A stretch of 64,000 nucleotides of DNA. It comes from CALRGE01 sp964360635 (GTDB lineage: Bacteria > Patescibacteriota > Gracilibacteria > UBA1369 > 2-02-FULL-48-14). Shown one piece after another: positions 59,078 through 64,000 of the stretch. Numbering within the stretch: the stretch's first letter is position 1; every line of letters begins with the position of its first letter. Made by a program: the position numbers and the translations under genes. The notes beneath the pieces were generated by a model, which worked only from the letters and a program-made list of their open reading frames with translations, had not been told where the DNA came from and did no database searches. The DNA lies in the NCBI GenBank assembly GCA_964360635.1, contig CAYHXO010000005.1, positions 1 to 64,000 of the forward strand, given 5' to 3'.

Positions 59078-60303
59078 AAGTGAGAGTATTTCTTGATAAT
59101 ATGTCCCTTTAATTTTGAGATATCATCAATAATAACTCTTCCATCTTCGAAGTGTATACTTATTCCGATATAGACTGCAGTTTTTTTCATTAATTGCTCA
59201 ATTCTTGAGTTTTCTTTGGTGGAAGTTTTCTCCTCAATTTTTAATTTTGCTGAGTAAATTGATTGCAGTTCCTTTTCTAAAAGAGCTGTAAATTCTTTTG
59301 AAGTGACCTTGTGCGTTTGCTCAGGAATTTGCATTTCAACCGCAGATTTTTGATATTCTTCAGCTAAATCTCCATCTTTACCGAAAGTTTTATATCTATC
59401 ATTAAGTAAAACTCCTTTATCAATTGCTACTATTTGACGTCTTGCGCTTGTTGTAATTTGCGCTTTTTTACCAGCAAACTTCACAGCACTTGGATCTTTC
59501 AGTCTCATTTTTCTGTTTAAATCCATATGTTCCCACAATCTTCTCTTGGATTCATGTCCTCCGGCCTCCATGTAGCTTTTCACTCTGAAAGCTGAATTTC
59601 CACCTCTTAGCGGGAAATTATTATATTTGCTTCTTGTTATTACCTCCAACATATCAGTAAATCTTTGGACTGTAAGAAACAAATGATCAGAATAAAAATC
59701 TTCGTAAGGATGATCTATGAAACCTGTTAATGCTTCAAGTTTTGGATTTTTATCGAATTCTTCGACAACATTCTCTACGTATTCATCATTTATATTAATT
59801 AGATCTGCATCTTGAGTTACAAGTATTAAATTTGCGATATCTACACCTTCGGTCTTCGAAGCTCTTCTTAGTGTTAAGCCACCTAAATCTTTTCTGACTC
59901 GACTAATTGTTAGTTCATCTTTAGTATATGTCGACTCGGCAATTGTTAGTTTTAATTCACTATATCTATTTTTTACTGCTATAGCGTCGTTATAGGCAAT
60001 TGAGTTTTTAATATCAACACCTTCTGGGCCATTGATTAAGATAATTATTTCAAAATTCGGATCTTTTTCTTTACATCTTTGATCTAAAAATGAAAGCAAA
60101 GTTGTGGATACTCCTTTCTCACAGTGCAATGATGCAATGTTAAATACTAATCTGCAGTTTTTAGACATAGGTCCTGAATCTATAGCAGTGTCCTCAATTT
60201 CTTTTAGATTTGTTTGTTCAGTTTTACTAAACTTACTGGATATAAAATTCTCTACATCTTCAGGGGTAATTTCTCCGTTTGCTGGATCTCTATCTAATGA
60301 CAC
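59074..60303 (-). CDS. GT2-like glycosyltransferase
   Basis: The central part (about residues 50-270) resembles a GT-A fold: VFNIASLHCEKGVSTTLLSFLDQ at its start, FEIIILINGPEG, the DxD-type LVTQDADLININDEY, and LRGGNSAFRVKSYMEAGGH as an acceptor-site block. The N-terminal 45 residues and C-terminal 130 are unmatched and charged. With the flippase and GalU it probably serves surface polysaccharide synthesis. It starts 25 bases after the flippase stop. Confidence 0.7.
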   Translation of the reverse strand: MSLDRDPANGEITPEDVENFISSKFSKTEQTNLKEIEDTAIDSGPMSKNCRLVFNIASLHCEKGVSTTLLSFLDQRCKEKDPNFEIIILINGPEGVDIKNSIAYNDAIAVKNRYSELKLTIAESTYTKDELTISRVRKDLGGLTLRRASKTEGVDIANLILVTQDADLININDEYVENVVEEFDKNPKLEALTGFIDHPYEDFYSDHLFLTVQRFTDMLEVITRSKYNNFPLRGGNSAFRVKSYMEAGGHESKRRLWEHMDLNRKMRLKDPSAVKFAGKKAQITTSARRQIVAIDKGVLLNDRYKTFGKDGDLAEEYQKSAVEMQIPEQTHKVTSKEFTALLEKELQSIYSAKLKIEEKTSTKENSRIEQLMKKTAVYIGISIHFEDGRVIIDDISKLKGHIIKKYSHF

Positions 60304-60327
60304 TTGTAATTATGTTACAGTGTTCAA

Positions 60328-61536
60328 TTATAGCATAGATTTGCTTTTTTGTAAACCCCACATCACCATCAAACTCTCTCCGGCAATTGCGCCGGTGATT
60401 ATTGTGGCGATGGAGTTTGTTTGCCAGCCGATAAGAAAGAAAATGCCGGCCAGAGCTAGGGCGAGGATTTCGCGTTTGAGGAACCATTTTTCCTGGTTGA
60501 AGGCGAAGAGGTTGATGAGAACGAGATCGTAGAGATAGGAAACTGCGGCGAGAATCAGCATCATTGGTAAAATAAACCATAGTTTTTCAATGAAATATTC
60601 TTTGCCGGTGAGGAGTTTTATGAGTAGTGGAGAGAGAAGTGAACCGAAAATTATGAGAATTGCGCCGAGCGCGAGCAGGATTTTTTTGCTGATTTCAAAG
60701 AGTTCTTTAGGTTTGCTTTTGAGCACCGGTAGAATAGAGAACATCAAGAAAGTTGAAACTAGGGCGGCATAACTTGAAATGTGAAGGCTCACGTTATAAG
60801 AAGCATATTCTGCGTTTTGTAGAATTTTAACCGCGAAGTAACTTGGTAAAAATCTGAAGTAGAGATTATTGACTATGTTGATTAGTCCGAATGGAATTGA
60901 AGATAAGAGTAGGGTTTTCATTAGTGCTGTGTCGAGTTTCCAGATGATGGTGATTTTTTGTTTAACGAAGAAGAGGCTGAGTGAGGCGGTCACAAAAGTT
61001 GCAATTAATGGCGCGATGAAGAATAAATTCGCGTCTTTTGAGATGTTGAAATGAATTATGGCGAGAATTGTGATGAGGTTTGTGAATCGACCGAGTAAGA
61101 GTGCAAACGTTGCTCTGCCCATGAGATAGTGAACTTGCATGGCGGCGTCGCAAATTGCAGTAATGTATTCGAAGAAAAGTGCAGTTACAAAGAAAAAAAT
61201 GCCGACTTTTGGGTAAATTATTATTGGAATTAGAAAGAGTGGAATTGCTGTGGCGATTCGAACGAAGAGTGCGTTGGCGAAGACCGAATTAGCACGATCG
61301 CTTTGCTCGTGAGTGGACATTTGGCGGACCGTATTTCCGAAAATCCCTAGGTTTCCCATTGTGGCGAAAAATAGGGCGGTTTCAGAAATTTTTGCGTAAG
61401 TTCCGTATTCTTCAGTGCCTAGATAATTTGTGATTAGTTTGATTGCAGTTACAGCTAATCCAACCTGCAAGATTTTGCCAAAGTATTGCACTGCGGTTGA
61501 CCAAGCGATTTTTTTCTCGAGTAGAGTTGAAATCAT
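60328..61536 (-). CDS. oligosaccharide flippase (Wzx/MATE-like)
   Basis: About 12 hydrophobic segments run through the 402 residues. The N-terminal block YFGKILQVGLAVTAIKLITNYLGTEEYGTYAK is typical of polysaccharide biosynthesis exporters. It would turn lipid-linked sugar units to the outer face. Its ATG overlaps the C39-like gene's stop, so it belongs to the yajQ-C39-flippase-glycosyltransferase run. Confidence 0.88.
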   Translation of the reverse strand: MISTLLEKKIAWSTAVQYFGKILQVGLAVTAIKLITNYLGTEEYGTYAKISETALFFATMGNLGIFGNTVRQMSTHEQSDRANSVFANALFVRIATAIPLFLIPIIIYPKVGIFFFVTALFFEYITAICDAAMQVHYLMGRATFALLLGRFTNLITILAIIHFNISKDANLFFIAPLIATFVTASLSLFFVKQKITIIWKLDTALMKTLLLSSIPFGLINIVNNLYFRFLPSYFAVKILQNAEYASYNVSLHISSYAALVSTFLMFSILPVLKSKPKELFEISKKILLALGAILIIFGSLLSPLLIKLLTGKEYFIEKLWFILPMMLILAAVSYLYDLVLINLFAFNQEKWFLKREILALALAGIFFLIGWQTNSIATIITGAIAGESLMVMWGLQKSKSML

Positions 61537-62252
61537 GAAGGAAATACTTCTATTATTTTCTTTGCTCCTAGCGTGATGTCAGGGTCGCTCCAATCGTGTA
61601 GGGCATTTTCAATCACGCTCCAATCGTATGTATAATTTGAGCCGTTTCGAGTACCAACATCGTTTGTTATTATTTGCATTTTTTCAGTGTCGTAACCTTT
61701 AATCACAATCATGTGGTAATTTGGGCCACCATTTTTGAAGTTAGGGTTATAGAGGAGTTTACCTGCGAATGGCGCAACAATCAGATGTCCATTTGAAATA
61801 ATTTCTTTAATATCGTCGAAACTTGGATTTTCGTGAATTTTTGTTTGCAAATTGTACTGAATTTTTATCATTTCGGCGGTTTGTGCGATGGATGTGTGTT
61901 CATAACTTCCAAAATATATTTTTTCCCACTCGACGAGGCGAAGTAGCTCAGTGTTGAACGTGTCTTTGTTTAGATTCATTCCTTTGAAAATATTCGCAAC
62001 ATTCAAAATGCTGGCCTCTTCGCAAGCTTCCTGCCAAGGGTAATCCCAGTTTGAATGAGGCGCTTGAGTGAAAAATGGAACTTCAATGTTCAGCGCGGAG
62101 CGTATTTCAGTTTCTGGTCTAGGTTTTATTTCCGTTGCTACTTTAACGCCTTTGCTAGTGGTGTCTTGAAGTTCAAGAAAATTGACGGTTTCAGGCGCTT
62201 GTTTTGTGCAGGCACTCAAAATCAGGACTGCGATAATTAGAAATTTCTTCAT
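61533..62252 (-). CDS. C39-like cysteine peptidase lipoprotein
   Basis: The lipoprotein signal ends LSAC (Cys15). The peptidase domain has VPFFTQAPHSNWDYPWQEAC, with the oxyanion Gln and nucleophile Cys, the catalytic His in NYHMIVIKGYD, and the Asp/Asn in TNDVGTRNG. It would act outside the membrane. C39 enzymes often cut at double-Gly sites, but this subgroup, without a transporter, has no known substrate. ATGA overlaps with yajQ and the flippase gene show one operon. Confidence 0.82.
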   Translation of the reverse strand: MKKFLIIAVLILSACTKQAPETVNFLELQDTTSKGVKVATEIKPRPETEIRSALNIEVPFFTQAPHSNWDYPWQEACEEASILNVANIFKGMNLNKDTFNTELLRLVEWEKIYFGSYEHTSIAQTAEMIKIQYNLQTKIHENPSFDDIKEIISNGHLIVAPFAGKLLYNPNFKNGGPNYHMIVIKGYDTEKMQIITNDVGTRNGSNYTYDWSVIENALHDWSDPDITLGAKKIIEVFPS

Positions 62253-62743
62253 CTGTAATTGGTGAATTTTAATGGAAGTGGAACCGATTTTTCAGTTTTA
62301 AGCATTGCGATTACTCCTTGTAATTCGTCGCGCGATTTTGAGGTAACTCTCACGGTTTCACCTTGAATGCTTGGCTTTGTTTTTGGACACTTTTCTCTGA
62401 TGAGATTCGAAACGATTTTTGCGATTTCTTGATCGAGCACTTTCACGAGTTTGATTTCGATGCGCACATTACTTCCGCCCATTTTCATTAATTCGCCTTT
62501 TTTTAAGATTTGAGGTGAAAGTTTTCTGTTGATGATTTTTTGTAGCACAATTCCCCAAACCGTTTCGAGCGCCATTTCAGATTGAGCCGTGATTGTGATT
62601 TTTTCGTCGCTTACGTCGATTTCTACTTTGAGGTCTTTCAAATCATAACGCACTAGAATCTCTTTTCTAGCCTGATCGACGGCATTTGTGAGCTCGTGAG
62701 TATCGAAGTCGCAAACTATGTCCATTGATGCATCTGAAGCCAT
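62249..62743 (-). CDS. yajQ: YajQ family nucleotide-binding protein
   Basis: It matches the YajQ/UPF0234 family over its whole 164 residues: SMDIVCDFDTHELTNAVDQA at the start, RYDLK, and SKSRDELQGVIAMLK near the end, with two ferredoxin-like domains. Some homologues bind cyclic di-GMP or tRNA. No diguanylate cyclase is in the window, so its ligand here is open. It is the first gene of its operon. Confidence 0.93.
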   Translation of the reverse strand: MASDASMDIVCDFDTHELTNAVDQARKEILVRYDLKDLKVEIDVSDEKITITAQSEMALETVWGIVLQKIINRKLSPQILKKGELMKMGGSNVRIEIKLVKVLDQEIAKIVSNLIREKCPKTKPSIQGETVRVTSKSRDELQGVIAMLKTEKSVPLPLKFTNYR

Positions 62744-62794
62744 ATGTGTTTGATTAATGTCGCTTTAATTAAAGCTTTTTCGGGGGGTCTAGTC

Positions 62795-62835
62795 AAACTG
62801 TCCCCGGGGGCAGTTTTTGATCTGTAAAAATCTAC
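62795..62835 (+). terminator. GC-rich terminator with a fragment resembling the HNH-unit leader
   Basis: AAACTG-CCCC pairs with GGGG-CAGTTT (62795-62816) and is followed by T residues in the plus direction, where no plus gene precedes it. The next bases, TTTTGATCTGTAAAA (62815-62829), are identical to the leader of HNH unit 1 (5514-5528). It may be a remnant of a lost HNH unit or a chance match. Confidence 0.5.
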
Positions 62836-62873
62836 CGGCGTGATTGACTAATTTTATTTCATGTTCTAATACC

Positions 62874-62885
62874 CCCGCCGGCGGG
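62874..62885. repeat. GC-rich palindrome, copy 3
   Basis: CCCGCCGGCGGG is a perfect palindrome preceded by two more C, five bases before the -35 of the following gene. The same core is seen at 91-105 and 31472-31485. Confidence 0.6.
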
Positions 62886-62889
62886 AGAT

Positions 62890-62918
62890 TTGACGAATTC
62901 TCGTTTTTAGTGTATATT
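62890..62918 (+). promoter_or_regulatory. promoter of the 210-aa gene, leaderless
   Basis: TTGACG (62890-62895) and TATATT (62913-62918) are 17 bases apart, and TG precedes the -10 directly. The ATG at 62927 is 9 bases past the -10, so little or no leader is expected. Confidence 0.65.
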
Positions 62919-62926
62919 CACACTCT

Positions 62927-63559
62927 ATGATCGAGTCACTTGTTAGAGAACAATATGGGAGGAGCGTGGATATCCTTGAACGTGGAGAATTAACAGAAGG
63001 AGTAATAATTCCGCCTGAAGCTGAGTGTATAGATATTCTTCGAGATACTTTAACAGATAAACAAATCACCTACGTTCAAGAAAAAATGCGCCGTGCAGTG
63101 TTTCAAATTGTTCCACAAAGACCATTTTGGGATTTTGAAAATGCAATGAATTTAAACTTAAGAGAAGGTGAGCCCAATACATATCTTGATACCTATGTTC
63201 GAGTAAGATTCCTCAAAATGCCTTCAGGTAAAGAAGTGCAGATTGGATTTGTTGAAGGTTCTGAAATACTTCCTGCCACACCACTAATAAGATTTCAACT
63301 TTCAAAGCAGGAGGAACTTTATAAGAACTGTCTGCCTGAGGGAGTAAACGTAATTCATCCACGAAACTATGCATTGCTGCAAAGTGATCTAAGAATTGAT
63401 GTTGATCATTTTTCAGTACTTGAAGATAACTCAAAAGATAGAACACGCTTGCTTGGTGCATCTTGTGGTTACTCTCAGCTAAGATTTGGTGGATATGATC
63501 CAGGAAATGGAGGTCTTTTTGCTCGTTGGCGTTCTCAGATCATGAAAGTTGTGCAGTAA
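62927..63559 (+). CDS. hypothetical protein, 210 aa
   Basis: Unrecognised. It is a soluble protein with a helical, acidic N-terminal 60 residues and a second, Arg/Phe-rich half (PQRPFWDFENAMNLNLREGE, SCGYSQLRFGGYDPGNGG). There is no signal peptide. It has a strong promoter near the start codon and is followed 24 bases later by trhO with its own -10 box. Function unknown. Confidence 0.65.
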   Translation: MIESLVREQYGRSVDILERGELTEGVIIPPEAECIDILRDTLTDKQITYVQEKMRRAVFQIVPQRPFWDFENAMNLNLREGEPNTYLDTYVRVRFLKMPSGKEVQIGFVEGSEILPATPLIRFQLSKQEELYKNCLPEGVNVIHPRNYALLQSDLRIDVDHFSVLEDNSKDRTRLLGASCGYSQLRFGGYDPGNGGLFARWRSQIMKVVQ

Positions 63560-63568
63560 AGCCATTTT

Positions 63569-63577
63569 TGCTAAAAT
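63569..63577 (+). promoter_or_regulatory. extended -10 promoter directly before trhO
   Basis: TGCTAAAAT fits TGnTATAAT, and the GTG start at 63584 lies at the expected first base of the transcript. Confidence 0.55.
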
Positions 63578-63583
63578 CCCGAC

Positions 63584-64000
63584 GTGTTAAAAAACTTAGT
63601 AGACAGAAAGGTGTTAAAACAACGTTTGAAGACCGAAAACTTCAAGCGCGTGACTATGTCTTTTTACAGGTATGTGAAGATTGAAAAACCGGAGGAAATG
63701 CGAGATCAGCTGTATCGGGAATGGTATGCACTTGGCGTTTTTGGAAGGATTTATTTGGCGCGAGAGGGAATAAATGCACAACTTTGCGTTCCTGAAGAAA
63801 ATTTGGAGCAGTTTAAGGCGGGTTTAGAGGTGCGTGCTGAATTTAAAAATATGCGTTTGAATTTTGCCGTGGAGCAGGGGACTTCTTTTTATAAACTTGG
63901 AATTAAGGTTAGAAAACAGATTGTGGCGGATGGTTTGCCGGAAGATTCTTATGATCTTTCGAATGTCGGGAAACATTTGAGCCCGCAAGAATTCAATGTG
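63584..64000 (+). CDS. trhO: tRNA uridine(34) hydroxylase TrhO (YceA type), partial
   Basis: TrhO hydroxylates U34 of tRNAs, the first step to 5-methoxyuridine-type wobble bases. The 139 codons present match its N-terminal acylphosphatase-like domain: SFYRYVKIEKPEEMRDQLY, then LGVFGRIYLAREGINAQLCV, and LGIKVRKQIVADGLP, after which the rhodanese domain should follow beyond the window edge. GTG at 63584 fits the family start and lies at the expected transcript start. The gene is cut by the end of the window. Confidence 0.92.
   Translation, partial: MLKNLVDRKVLKQRLKTENFKRVTMSFYRYVKIEKPEEMRDQLYREWYALGVFGRIYLAREGINAQLCVPEENLEQFKAGLEVRAEFKNMRLNFAVEQGTSFYKLGIKVRKQIVADGLPEDSYDLSNVGKHLSPQEFNV

Noticed and set aside
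1..64000. Recoded UGA (Gracilibacteria code)
   Set aside because: Many clear genes end in TGA at ATGA junctions, and no conserved domain needs TGA to be read through.
1..64000. tRNA genes and CRISPR arrays
   Set aside because: The few GTTCGA strings lie inside genes and lack the rest of a tRNA, and no regularly spaced repeats were seen.

Overview
The window is AT-rich and densely packed. Neighbouring genes very often overlap by the 4-base ATGA junction, and TGA is used as a normal stop (for example at the ftsH/hsp20, hsp20/galU and flippase/C39 junctions), so this is translation table 11 and not the UGA-recoded Gracilibacteria code. No tRNA, rRNA or CRISPR array was seen. The gene set fits a fermentative, surface-piliated Patescibacteria (CPR) bacterium, possibly Peregrinibacteria: short housekeeping enzymes, a class II B12-dependent ribonucleotide reductase, lactate dehydrogenase, type IV pilus and VirB2-like pilin operons without a complete secretion system, and many orphan lipoproteins. 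The lineage is an inference.

Layout. 0-7.6 kb: TPR protein, an anchored surface protein, an ftsH-hsp20-galU operon, HNH unit 1, tilS and an RNHCP protein. 7.6-12.4 kb: type IV pilus operon (PilN, PilO, PilC and four pilin-like proteins). 12.4-15.1 kb: a DUF4143 ATPase with a palindromic promoter, then metG. 15.1-22.9 kb, minus strand: a second pilus/T4SS-like operon with dus, a PilT-like protein lacking the P-loop, a TraD/VirD4-like ATPase fused to a pilin module, and further VirB2-like proteins. 22.9-31.4 kb: a small antitoxin-like gene, HNH unit 2, a CPBP protease, ftsQ, a trypsin-like protease, nrdJ under tandem NrdR boxes, and a sigma-70 factor. 31.5-36.9 kb: a 1116-residue orphan protein, a strongly promoted candidate structured RNA, a PIN-type toxin-antitoxin pair and a glutamine amidotransferase. 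36.9-45.7 kb: a DUF1858/A-type Fe-S carrier and a copper island (CsoR, two HMA-SafE-cupredoxin proteins, BNR lipoprotein, CopZ, CopA, DUF5676) ending in a clear terminator. 45.8-64 kb: orphan genes, an RluA-type enzyme, HNH unit 3, ldh, an ABC-F ATPase, lipoproteins, typA, a glycosyltransferase/flippase/C39/YajQ operon and the start of trhO.

The most unusual items are these. (1) Three dispersed HNH endonuclease units share a 5' leader with promoter and stop matching one another at the same codon. (2) A roughly 310-nt intergenic stretch has a near-consensus promoter and many perfect hairpins. (3) Very short hairpins with TTY loops and covarying stems recur both between and inside genes. (4) The T4SS-like operon carries repeated VirB2-like modules, an ATPase-pilin fusion and a probable pseudo-ATPase. 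(5) Several promoters sit directly on their start codons, which suggests leaderless mRNAs.
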